Part shown: positions 1 through 6,516 of the stretch, piece after piece
Numbering within the stretch: the first letter of the stretch is position 1
Layout: each line of letters begins with the position of its first letter
Source of the DNA: an uncultured Gammaproteobacteria bacterium
GTDB taxonomy: Bacteria; Pseudomonadota; Gammaproteobacteria; Pseudomonadales; Pseudohongiellaceae
Direction of reading: 5' to 3'
Length of the DNA: 12,862 nt
NCBI GenBank assembly: GCA_903889815.1
Contig: CAISYX010000045.1
Location: 1-12,862 of the forward strand
Notes under the pieces: generated by a model
Told to the model about the DNA's origin: nothing
The model's input: only the letters and a program-made list of their open reading frames with translations
Databases searched by the model: none
Translations under genes and position numbers: made by a program

Positions 1-106
1 CAGCCGCAGAACGGCGCGACCGCCCGGCGGGGCCGGGATCGAAGCAAACACTGAAGAACAGAAGTTCGCGGGCAAGGCCCGCTCCCACAGGCAAGCCCGC
101 TCCCAC
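1..106 (-). repeat. Right half of a REP-bounded composite repeat (copy C), cut by the window edge
   Basis: The window opens with CAGCCGCAGA, the block that ends the conserved core of the full copy at 6517-6803. It then follows the same order as that copy: a GC-rich arm of its own sequence, GGCCGGGATC at 31-40, and inverted REP heads. Read on the minus strand, the head GTGGGAGCGGGC occurs twice in tandem (95-106 and 77-88, period 18), the second followed by a TTGCCCGCGAAC tail. The left half would lie outside the window. The first head begins 4 bases after the stop codon of the thiolase gene and runs in the sense of that gene. The strand given is that of the REP heads; the core block reads on the plus strand. 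Confidence 0.7.
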
Positions 107-110
107 CACC

Positions 111-1292
111 TCAGTAGACTTCGAACAGCCCCGCCGCGCCCATGCCTCCGCCGATGCACATCGTGCACACCACGTATTTTGCGCCGCGGCGTCTGCCCTC
201 AATGAGCGCGTGGCCCACCATGCGCGCGCCGCTCATGCCATAGGGGTGGCCGATGGAGATCGCGCCGCCGTTCACGTTCAGCAACTCGTCGGGGATGCCC
301 AGACGGTCGCGGCAGAAGAGCACCTGCACCGCGAAGGCTTCGTTCAGTTCCCACAGGCCGATGTCTTCCATGCGCAGGTCGAAACGCTTCAGCAGTTTGG
401 GGATGGCGAATACCGGGCCGATGCCCATCTCATCCGGGTCGCAGCCCGCCACGGCCATGCCGCGATAGGCCCCCATCGGCTTGATGCCGCGTTGTTCCGC
501 CAGCTTGCTGCTCATCAGCACGCAGGCCGAGGCGCCGTCTGACAACTGGCTGGCATTGCCCGCCGTGATGCAGCCGCCTTCGATGACCGGCTTCAGCGCC
601 TGCAGCCCTTCCAGGCTGGTGTCGGCACGATTGCCTTCGTCGCGGGTCAGCAAGGTGCTCTCGAAGCTGATCTCTTTGGTGTCCCTGTTCATCACGCCCT
701 TGCTGGACGCAAGGGGCACGATCTCGTCGTCAAACCTGCCGGCAGCCTGGGCGGCGGCGGTGCGCTGCTGGCTCTGCAGGCTGTAGGCGTCCTGCGCCGC
801 GCGGGAGATGCCGTAGCGCTGGGCCACGATCTCGGCCGTCTGCAGCATGGGCATGTAGGCGTTGGGCGACAGGGCGAGCACATTGGCATCGGTGGTGCGG
901 TACTTGTTGGCGTGCTCGTTCTGCACCAGCGAGATGGACTCCAGCCCGCCGCCGATGACGATGGGCATGTTGTCCACCAGAATCTGCTTGGCGGCCGTGG
1001 CGATGGCCATCATGCCCGAGGCGCACTGGCGGTCCATGCTCATGCCCGAGACACTCTTGGGCAGGCCGGCGGCCAACGCGGCCAGGCGCCCGATGTTGTA
1101 GCCGCTGCTGCCCTGCTGCATGGCGCAGCCCATGATGACGTCGTCCACTTCCTCGGCACTGATGCCGGATTTTTGCAGCGCACTGCGGATGGCGTGGCCG
1201 CCCAGGGTGGGCGCATCGGTGTTGTTGAACGCCCCCCGGTAGGCCTTGCCGATGGGCGTGCGGGCGGTTGCGACAATCACGGCTTCTTTCAT
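111..1292 (-). CDS. Thiolase (acetyl-CoA acyltransferase/acetyltransferase)
   Basis: Thiolase-superfamily enzyme of 393 residues, the usual length. It is expected to be a soluble cytoplasmic tetramer that cleaves 3-ketoacyl-CoA with CoA, or condenses two acyl-CoAs. The nucleophilic cysteine is Cys90 in DRQCASG, the catalytic histidine is His349 in GHPYGMSG, and the second active-site cysteine is Cys379 in CTMCIGGG. The N-terminus (MKEAVIVATARTPIGKAYRG) matches the degradative FadAx-like group as I remember it; the chain length used cannot be read from sequence. The reading frame stays open upstream, but I chose this ATG because thiolase homology starts there and GGAAGGG lies 7 bases before it. 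It follows the AbgT gene by 61 bases on the same strand. That gap holds a small 6-bp hairpin (1309-1325) but no obvious terminator, so co-transcription is likely. A REP head follows 4 bases after the stop. Confidence 0.93.
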   Translation of the reverse strand: MKEAVIVATARTPIGKAYRGAFNNTDAPTLGGHAIRSALQKSGISAEEVDDVIMGCAMQQGSSGYNIGRLAALAAGLPKSVSGMSMDRQCASGMMAIATAAKQILVDNMPIVIGGGLESISLVQNEHANKYRTTDANVLALSPNAYMPMLQTAEIVAQRYGISRAAQDAYSLQSQQRTAAAQAAGRFDDEIVPLASSKGVMNRDTKEISFESTLLTRDEGNRADTSLEGLQALKPVIEGGCITAGNASQLSDGASACVLMSSKLAEQRGIKPMGAYRGMAVAGCDPDEMGIGPVFAIPKLLKRFDLRMEDIGLWELNEAFAVQVLFCRDRLGIPDELLNVNGGAISIGHPYGMSGARMVGHALIEGRRRGAKYVVCTMCIGGGMGAAGLFEVY

Positions 1293-1353
1293 CGGCTTTC
1301 CCTTCCGGGCTGCCACAGCGGCAGCCAGCTGTGTGAGGTTTGTTGCAGAATTG

Positions 1354-2913
1354 TCAGAGCGTGTAGGTGGCACTCGCGCCCGGGCCGAGGGGCAGGCCCA
1401 GCACCACCCAGACAATCACCATCAGCGTGCCCGTGCCCAGCAGCCAGAGCGAATAGGGAATCATGGTGGCCGCCAGGCTGCCGATGCCGAAGTCCTTCTG
1501 CCAGCGCTGGCAGAAGGTCAGGATCAGCGGGAAATAAGGCATCAGCGGGGTGATGATGTTGGTGGCGCCATCGCCAGCACGATAGGCGGCGGTGGTCATC
1601 TCGGGGCTGACGCCCAGCAGCATGAACATCGGCACCAGCACGGGTGCCAGCAGGGCCCACTTGGCGCTGGCCGAGCCGATGAACAGGTTGATCAACGTGG
1701 TCATCAGCACCACCAGCACCATCAGCACCGCCATGGGCAGCTCGGTGCCACTGATCACGCCGGCGCCTTTCACGGCGACGATCAGACCAAGGTTGGACCA
1801 GTTGAACATGGCCACGAAGTGTGCGGCTGCGAAGGCCAGCACCAGGTAATAGGACAGGTCTGCCATGGCCTCGGACATCATGCGCACCACATCGCGATGG
1901 GTCTTGACGCTGCCGGTGGCCGAGCCATAAGCCCAGCCGGCGGCCAGGAACAGGATGAAGAAGGCCGCCACCAGCGACTGATAGAAGGGCTGCAGGCGCG
2001 CGGCTCCCCCCTCTTCGTTGATCAGCGGCGTGCCGGGGATGAAGCACAGCAGCAACCACACCAAGGCCACGGCCAGGCTGGCCCAGCCGGCACGGCCAAG
2101 TCCACGACGTTCAGCCGTGGACGTCGTCTCGGTGGTCTTCACCACGCCCGCGGTGGTGCTGGTGGGCTGGCCGCTCAGCGGCGCCAGACGGGGCTCGATC
2201 ACCTTGTCGGTCAGGTACCAGATCACCGGCAGGAACAGCACCAGCATGGCCGCGATGAAATACCAGTTGCCGGCGATGTTGGCGGTCCAGCTCGGATCGA
2301 TGGTCTGCGCGGCCGCCTGGGTCACGCCGAACAGCAGGGCGTCCAGCTGGCCGGGCAGGAGATTGGCTGAAAAACCGCCCGAAACGCCCGCGAAGGCGGC
2401 AGCGATGCCGGCAATGGGGTGGCGGCCGGCTGCAGCGAACAGCACCCCGGCCAGCGGAATCAGCACCACGTAGGCGGCATCGGACGCCAGATTGCCCATC
2501 AGGGCCGCGAAGGCAACCACCGGGGTCAGCCAGGCTGCCGGTGCCATCTTCACGGCGGCGCTCATGGCAGTGGCGAACAGCCCGGAGCGTTCTGCCACTC
2601 CCGCGCCCAGCATCACCAGCAGCACGAAGCCCAAGGGGTAGAAGCCGGCGAAGGTGGCGGGCATGTCCACCAGCAGGCGGCGGATATTGTCAGAGGAGAG
2701 CAGGCTGGCGGCCTCGATGATCAGCGGGTTGCCATTGGCATCCACCTGGGTGGGGTGCGGTGCCGAGACGCCCAGCAAGGACATCAGCACACTCACGACG
2801 ATCAGAAACAGAATCAGGCTGAAGAAGATGAACACCGGGTCAGGCAGCTTGTTGCCCGTGCGCTCGATCCAGCCCAGCATGCCCGTGGTTTTTGCGTTTG
2901 CAGAAGTTGTCAT
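1354..2913 (-). CDS. AbgT-family transporter (p-aminobenzoyl-glutamate uptake or antimetabolite efflux)
   Basis: Inner-membrane transporter of 519 residues with about eleven hydrophobic segments. It belongs to the AbgT family: E. coli AbgT imports p-aminobenzoyl-glutamate, while MtrF and YdaH export sulfonamides. The residues known to matter in MtrF/YdaH can be placed by spacing: Asp191 (PGQLDALL), Asn409, Trp419, Pro437, Arg445 and Asp448 (YRAGDGATN) and Pro456. The distances Asn-Trp (10), Trp-Pro (18), Trp-Arg (26) and Trp-Asp (29) match YdaH, so the transport path looks intact. A polar loop rich in Thr and Ser (about 250-272) separates the two halves. The start is the first ATG of the frame; only AAGG two bases upstream resembles a ribosome site, and Met12 is an alternative. 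The thiolase follows, and an XRE regulator is divergent. Import versus export cannot be decided from sequence. Confidence 0.9.
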   Translation of the reverse strand: MTTSANAKTTGMLGWIERTGNKLPDPVFIFFSLILFLIVVSVLMSLLGVSAPHPTQVDANGNPLIIEAASLLSSDNIRRLLVDMPATFAGFYPLGFVLLVMLGAGVAERSGLFATAMSAAVKMAPAAWLTPVVAFAALMGNLASDAAYVVLIPLAGVLFAAAGRHPIAGIAAAFAGVSGGFSANLLPGQLDALLFGVTQAAAQTIDPSWTANIAGNWYFIAAMLVLFLPVIWYLTDKVIEPRLAPLSGQPTSTTAGVVKTTETTSTAERRGLGRAGWASLAVALVWLLLCFIPGTPLINEEGGAARLQPFYQSLVAAFFILFLAAGWAYGSATGSVKTHRDVVRMMSEAMADLSYYLVLAFAAAHFVAMFNWSNLGLIVAVKGAGVISGTELPMAVLMVLVVLMTTLINLFIGSASAKWALLAPVLVPMFMLLGVSPEMTTAAYRAGDGATNIITPLMPYFPLILTFCQRWQKDFGIGSLAATMIPYSLWLLGTGTLMVIVWVVLGLPLGPGASATYTL

Positions 2914-3149
2914 GGCCTTGTTCTACGTGAGAGTTCAGGTGGGCGGGAGTGTTGCACGGAAGGCAACAGTGGACAAGCCGCGGCGCTGGACTCGCGGCAC
3001 CTGCCGCGAGGGCGGGGCAGGTGCCGCGAGACTGCATCCGGACGGGCGTGCTTCCTTCTGATGTTGCGCGGGAGAACCGCTGGCTGCAGGCCACGTGCTT
3101 CGCCGTGTCTGAACCCCATGTGGTTCGGTGCTTCCAGTATAAACCACAT
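2914..3149. promoter_or_regulatory. Divergent control region between the AbgT operon and the XRE regulator
   Basis: These 236 bases separate two divergently transcribed genes and hold no credible gene. They contain a nested palindrome (2991-3030) and two related dyads near the XRE start. Promoters of both genes should lie here. On the plus strand a TATAAA at 3138-3143 sits just ahead of the XRE ATG. I see no convincing -35 box for it and no clear promoter for the AbgT gene. Confidence 0.5.
2991..3030. repeat. Nested palindrome with three copies of TGCCGCGAG
   Basis: CTCGCGGCACCTGCC (2991-3005) is matched perfectly by its inverse GGCAGGTGCCGCGAG (3016-3030), giving a 15-bp stem with a 10-base loop. 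The left part is itself a palindrome: CTCGCGGCA, CC, TGCCGCGAG (2991-3010). The 9-mer therefore occurs once inverted and twice direct (3002-3010 and 3022-3030). There is no T tract, and the element lies between two divergent start regions, so it is not a terminator. It may be a regulator site or a degenerate mobile repeat. Confidence 0.6.
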
Positions 3150-3155
3150 ATGGTT
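3112..3155. promoter_or_regulatory. Two operator-like dyads AACC-N6-GGTT, the second covering the XRE start codon
   Basis: AACCCCATGTGGTT (3112-3125) and AACCACATATGGTT (3142-3155) fit one consensus, AACCmCATrTGGTT. They start exactly 30 bases apart, about three helical turns, so both would lie on the same face of DNA. The second has perfect 5-base arms (AACCA/TGGTT) around CATA and includes the ATG at 3150. A TATAAA box (3138-3143) lies between them. This looks like an autoregulatory operator of the XRE protein; the binding partner is inferred only from position. Confidence 0.5.
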
Positions 3156-3506
3156 CAACTGCGGCAGCGACTGGCAAGGTTCATCAGAGAGAAGCGGGGC
3201 GAGATGCCGCAGCGCGACTTCGCCCGCAAGATTGGCGTTGCCCAGTCCACCATCATGCGCATCGAAAACCTCGATCAGAATGTCACCATCGACACGCTGG
3301 AGAGCCTGTGCAAAGTGTTCCATGCCGATGTGGCAGACCTGTTTCCCCGCATCGACACCAGCAGGGAGTACAGCGCACCACCCGGCGGCCTGTTCCGGCC
3401 AACGCGCGCCAGCGGTGTGCCACTGGTGCATGAAAACGCTCCCGAGCACGACAAGGGCAGGAGCGACGCTGACACGCACGGCGCAGACAAGAAGAAATCC
3501 CGCTGA
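3150..3506 (+). CDS. Small XRE-family helix-turn-helix transcriptional regulator
   Basis: Predicted DNA-binding regulator of 118 residues. Residues 5-66 form a Cro/C1-type HTH: QRDFARKIGV then AQSTIMRIEN marks the two recognition helices, and TIDTLESLCKVFHADVADLF closes the domain. Residues 67-118 have no recognisable domain, look disordered and end in a basic DKKKSR tail. The frame is open upstream for about 200 bases, but the domain starts right after this ATG and the upstream peptide looks like noise. No Shine-Dalgarno sequence precedes the ATG, while TATAAA ends 6 bases before it, so transcription may start at or next to the A of ATG (leaderless mRNA). The gene is divergent from the AbgT-thiolase pair, a plausible target besides itself. 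The stop lies 34 bases from the convergent yqaA stop. Confidence 0.8.
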   Translation: MVQLRQRLARFIREKRGEMPQRDFARKIGVAQSTIMRIENLDQNVTIDTLESLCKVFHADVADLFPRIDTSREYSAPPGGLFRPTRASGVPLVHENAPEHDKGRSDADTHGADKKKSR

Positions 3507-3540
3507 TACAGCGCTCTGTCACCGCGCGGCCCGCATCCGT

Positions 3541-3984
3541 TCACACCGCCAGCCAGGCCACGACCGCGTAGCGCGCCAGTTTGCCCGCCGCCACCAGCAG
3601 CAGGAACACCCCGAAACGCACCCTCAGCACGCCCGCGATCAACGTCAGGGGATCGCCCACCACGGGCAGCCACGAAAACAGCAGCGTCCACAGGCCATAG
3701 CGTTGAAACCCAGTCTGCGCGCGGGCGATCTGCGCGGCGGAGAAGTAGAACCAGCGCCGGCCAGCAAAGCGCAGCAAGCTGCGGCCCAGCCACCAGTTCA
3801 GGCAGGCACCCAGCACATTGCCCGCCGTGGCCACCAGAACAGGCCCGGCCACCGCGAGTGGCGAGGTGGCGTCCTGCAGCAGCAAATACAGCCATGCCTC
3901 GGAATAGAAAGGCAGAAAGGTGGCGGCGATGAAGGCGCTCAGGAACAGTAGAAGGTAGTTGTAAAGCAGTGTGTCGAACAGCAT
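3541..3984 (-). CDS. yqaA: YqaA-family small membrane protein (DedA/VTT-related)
   Basis: Integral inner-membrane protein of 147 residues, close to the 142 of E. coli YqaA. Hydrophobic segments lie at about 8-26, 44-67, 97-120 and 125-146. Two family signatures are visible: GNVLGACLNWWLGR (55-68), and LPVVGDPLTLIAGVLR (106-121), the re-entrant-type motif shared with the wider SNARE-associated/DedA superfamily. The wider superfamily has been linked to lipid scrambling and membrane homeostasis, but for YqaA itself no reaction is established that I know of. The start has GGAG five bases upstream. The gene is convergent with the XRE gene and divergent from the helicase across 132 bases. Confidence 0.82.
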   Translation of the reverse strand: MLFDTLLYNYLLLFLSAFIAATFLPFYSEAWLYLLLQDATSPLAVAGPVLVATAGNVLGACLNWWLGRSLLRFAGRRWFYFSAAQIARAQTGFQRYGLWTLLFSWLPVVGDPLTLIAGVLRVRFGVFLLLVAAGKLARYAVVAWLAV

Positions 3985-4116
3985 GGTGCTCCGGCCACGG
4001 GGCCTGCAATCCGGAAGTGCCGACTATACCCGCTGGCCGCCCCCGCTGGATATTCTGATTGCAATGCCGGGCTTTGATGGTAAGGTGCGCCCAATTCTTC
4101 TATAGAGCCTCCCCCC

Positions 4117-5313
4117 GTGTTTGCCGATCTTCAGCTTGACCAGCGTCTCCTCAAATCCGTCGACAAGCTGGGCTTCGAGACACCCACACCCGTGCAGCTG
4201 CAGGCCATCCCGCTGGCCTTGCAGGGCCGCGATCTGCTGGTCAATGCTGCCACCGGCAGCGGCAAGACGGCGGCCTTCCTGCTGCCCATACTGCAGCGCA
4301 TGATCACCGAGAAAGGCGAGCGCGCAGGCACGCGGGCACTGGTGCTGGTGCCCACTCGGGAACTGGCGCGGCAGATCGGCAAGGAATGCGAGAAGCTCGC
4401 CAGTTACTGCGGGATCAAGGTGGGCGTGATCACCGGAGGTCAGGAATTCAAGATGCAGCGCGCGCTGCTGCGCCGCGATCCAGAGATCCTCATCGCCACG
4501 CCGGGCCGCACGCTGGAACTGGTCAAGGAAGGCAGCACCCTGTTTTCGGCGCTGGAATTCCTGGTGCTGGATGAAGCCGACCGCTTGTTCGAGATGGGCT
4601 TCAGCGAAGACGTGCTGGCCATCATTGCCACCTGCAACGAAGCGCGACAAACGATGCTGCTGTCTGCCACTCTGCCTGCAGGCGTACGTCGTCTGCTGCA
4701 GGTGCTCAAGGCGCCGGTGCGTGTGCAGATCAACTCCGCCCGCGAACAGCACGAGGCCATCCGTCAGCAATTCATACTGGCCGATGACGACAAGCACAAG
4801 GAAAAATTGCTGTTGTGGCTGCTCGAGAACGAGACCTTCGAGCGCGCGCTGGTGTTCTGCAACACCCGCGACCAGGCCACGCACCTGTGCGGTGTCATGC
4901 GCTACCGCGATCAGCGTGCCGGCTATCTGCATGGCGAAGTGAAGCAGGATGTGCGCAACTCCACCATCACCGCGTTCCGTGAAGGCAAGATCAAGGTGCT
5001 GATTGCCAGCGACGTGGCCTCGCGTGGGCTGGATGTGAAGGGCATCGATCTGGTGATCAATTTCGACATGGCCCGCAAGGGCGATGACTATGTGCACCGC
5101 ATCGGCCGCACCGGCCGCGCTGGCGAGCAGGGGCTGGCAGTGGCACTGATCGGGCCGACTGAATGGAACCTGAAGGCCTCCATCGAGCGTTATTTGAATG
5201 TGCAGTTGGAATCGCGCAAGGTGAAGGAACTGCCATCGACTTACAAGGGCCCAAAGAAGCTCAAGAGCTCCGGCAAGGCGGCCAGCACCAGCAAGCGCAA
5301 GAAGAAGCCCTGA
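4117..5313 (+). CDS. DEAD-box ATP-dependent RNA helicase (SrmB/RhlE-like)
   Basis: ATP-dependent RNA helicase of 398 residues, probably acting in ribosome assembly or RNA turnover in the cytoplasm. All motifs are intact: Q motif (GFETPTPVQ, Gln27), Walker A ATGSGKT (45-51), PTRELA (79-84), TPGR (128-131), DEAD (152-155), SAT (183-185), ASDVASRGLD (297-306) and HRIGRTGR (327-334). A short lysine-rich tail (380-398) replaces the longer extension of E. coli SrmB and probably aids RNA binding. Translation starts at GTG: family homology begins there (FADLQLDQRLL) and no ATG upstream fits. The GTG is preceded by a run of C, not a Shine-Dalgarno sequence, and TATAGA (4101-4106) is a possible -10 box only about 10 bases upstream, so the leader may be very short. 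The TGA overlaps the ATG of the DUF1415 gene by one base. Which helicase subgroup it belongs to is unsure. Confidence 0.93.
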   Translation: MFADLQLDQRLLKSVDKLGFETPTPVQLQAIPLALQGRDLLVNAATGSGKTAAFLLPILQRMITEKGERAGTRALVLVPTRELARQIGKECEKLASYCGIKVGVITGGQEFKMQRALLRRDPEILIATPGRTLELVKEGSTLFSALEFLVLDEADRLFEMGFSEDVLAIIATCNEARQTMLLSATLPAGVRRLLQVLKAPVRVQINSAREQHEAIRQQFILADDDKHKEKLLLWLLENETFERALVFCNTRDQATHLCGVMRYRDQRAGYLHGEVKQDVRNSTITAFREGKIKVLIASDVASRGLDVKGIDLVINFDMARKGDDYVHRIGRTGRAGEQGLAVALIGPTEWNLKASIERYLNVQLESRKVKELPSTYKGPKKLKSSGKAASTSKRKKKP

Positions 5314-5879
5314 TGAAACTTGTGCATGACAATCTGCTTCTGCAGGCGGTGGAGACCGGCACCCGGCAGTGGCTTGAACGGGTGGTCATAGGCCTGAATC
5401 TTTGTCCCTTCGCTCGCCGCGAATTCGATGCGGGCCGCGTCCGCTTTGCCGTGACCGCGCACACCGAACCCGAAGCCCTGCTGCTGGAATTTGCCTCGGA
5501 GCTCAACCGCCTTCAGAACGAACCTCAGATCGCCACCACCCTCCTGGTATTTGCCCGTGGCGTGCCGGACTTCTTCGATTATCTGGACCTGCTGGACATG
5601 GCGCAGGCCTGGCTGGAAGAGCAGGGGCTGGAAGGGGAGTATCAGCTCGCCAGTTTTCATCCGGACTATCTGTTCGCCGACTGTGCGGCCAACGATGCGG
5701 CCAACTTCACCAATCGCTCGCCCTGGCCTGTCATCCATCTGCTGCGCGAAGAGAGCGTGGAGCAGGCGATCGCGTCCCACCCCGACACAGCGCGTATTCC
5801 CGAGCGCAATATCCGCCTGGCGCGCGAAAAGGGCGGCACCTGGTGGGAAGACCTGCTGAAAAACCTGCGCCCCTTGTAA
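5313..5879 (+). CDS. DUF1415 family protein
   Basis: Soluble protein of 188 residues and unknown function. Conserved family stretches are visible: GLNLCPFA (27-34), ASFHPDYLFA (113-122), then NFTNRSPWPVIHLLRE (131-146) and a C-terminal IPERNIRLAREKGG. The conserved Cys31, His116, Asp118 and His142 could bind a metal or form an active site, but that is only inference. The start ATG shares its A with the stop codon of the helicase gene (TGATG), so translation is probably coupled and the two genes form one operon. I recall the same helicase/DUF1415 pairing in Pseudomonas genomes, not checked here. A frame extending 50 codons upstream lies inside the helicase gene and is rejected as the start. 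Confidence 0.88.
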   Translation: MKLVHDNLLLQAVETGTRQWLERVVIGLNLCPFARREFDAGRVRFAVTAHTEPEALLLEFASELNRLQNEPQIATTLLVFARGVPDFFDYLDLLDMAQAWLEEQGLEGEYQLASFHPDYLFADCAANDAANFTNRSPWPVIHLLREESVEQAIASHPDTARIPERNIRLAREKGGTWWEDLLKNLRPL

Positions 5880-5913
5880 GACCGAGCCCCGTCCCCGGCA
5901 GCTGGCTCTGACT

Positions 5914-5937
5914 GCAGGAGCGGGCCTGCCCGTGACC
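5914..5937 (+). repeat. Degenerate REP sequence after the DUF1415 gene
   Basis: GCAGGAGCGGGCCTGCCCGTGACC keeps the REP plan: a GGAGCGGGC head and a near-palindromic GCGGGC-CT-GCCCGT hairpin. It lies 34 bases after the stop codon of the DUF1415 gene and runs in the same sense. It is more diverged than the REP heads elsewhere in the window. Confidence 0.5.
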
Positions 5938-5956
5938 CTTTTCCGCCGCCCCACGG

Positions 5957-5986
5957 TTGCCCGCAAGGGCGGCTAGTCGTTACACT
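5957..5986 (+). promoter_or_regulatory. Possible sigma-70 promoter of the small membrane-protein gene
   Basis: TTGCCC (5957-5962) and TACACT (5981-5986) are 18 bases apart and each match four of six consensus positions. The start point would be near 5993, giving a leader of about 36 bases. A 7-bp stem GCCGCCC/GGGCGGC (5945-5951 and 5967-5973) overlaps it. The match is weak. Confidence 0.3.
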
Positions 5987-6028
5987 CGACGCCCTGACTC
6001 CCAACGCCTTGTATGGAACCCGCGCAGC

Positions 6029-6352
6029 ATGAGCACCAACACCGCAGCCCCACAGTCTTCCTTTGTCCGGCTCATCAGCGGCAAGTCCTTCGGTCTCGCG
6101 CAGACCTACTGGACCTTCTACCTCGTGTGGGCGGCGGTCTTCTTCGTGGCGGGCAGTCTGCTGGTGGCTGAGCGCAACTGGCCGCCCTATCTGGCGCTGC
6201 TGGTGCTGACGGTGGGCTGGTCCTTTCTGCTGCTGACAGCCGTCAGGCGCTACTACGTGGGCAGTGACCCGGGCAAGGCGCTGGGACGCATCGGCATGCT
6301 GTTTCTGCTGCTCAACCTGACCAATACGCTGGCGACTTTCAGTTTCATCTGA
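6029..6352 (+). CDS. Small integral membrane protein, function unknown
   Basis: I do not recognise this 107-residue protein. It has a polar N-terminus with SFVRLISGKSFGLAQTYW and three hydrophobic segments, about 27-46, 53-72 and 88-105. The conserved-looking features are the tryptophans near the first helix, the RRYYVGSDPGKALGRIG loop between helices two and three, and NLTNTLATF at the end. It is most likely an inner-membrane protein. The frame is open 24 codons further upstream, but that part is arginine-rich and poor in hydrophobic residues, so the second ATG is preferred; no good Shine-Dalgarno sequence precedes it. A REP head begins two bases after the stop. Repeat sequence lies on both sides, which may isolate it as its own transcription unit. 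Confidence 0.7.
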   Translation: MSTNTAAPQSSFVRLISGKSFGLAQTYWTFYLVWAAVFFVAGSLLVAERNWPPYLALLVLTVGWSFLLLTAVRRYYVGSDPGKALGRIGMLFLLLNLTNTLATFSFI

Positions 6353-6354
6353 GG

Positions 6355-6470
6355 GTGGGAGCGGGCTGGCCCGCGAACCTGCTTCATCGTTGTCTAGCCG
6401 TCCCCGGCAGGCGCGCTCGCCGTTCTGCGGCTGACCCGCATTCCGTGGGCGTGACGCGAGCTCCGCGTCC
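6355..6470 (-). repeat. Half copy of the composite repeat (copy D) with an altered core
   Basis: Read on the minus strand, it carries CAGCCGCAGAAC (block at 6424-6433), then an arm of its own sequence, then a REP tail ending at the head GTGGGAGCGGGC (6355-6366 on the plus strand). This is the right half of the repeat seen in full at 6517-6803. Instead of the conserved core it has a different short hairpin, GACGCG-agctc-CGCGTC (6453-6469). The left half and the second REP head are missing. The REP head starts two bases after the stop codon of the preceding gene and runs in its sense. The inner boundary is approximate. Confidence 0.55.
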
Positions 6471-6516
6471 CCCCATTCCTGTCTGAGGAAGTAAGCCTCC
6501 CGTGAGTGACTGGATT

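Noticed and set aside
1..106. A CRISPR array, suggested by repeated GC-rich units
   Set aside because: The units are REP heads with an 18-base period and no spacers of regular length; no cas genes are present.
2949..3149. An N-terminal extension of the XRE regulator by 67 codons
   Set aside because: The extension crosses the nested palindrome and the promoter-like TATAAA and has no helix-turn-helix likeness; the domain fits exactly from the ATG at 3150.
1246..3951. Plus-strand open frames of 374 and 510 codons opposite AbgT, XRE and YqaA
   Set aside because: They are antisense or out of frame to genes with full family signatures and are dominated by His, Gln, Gly and Arg with no domain.
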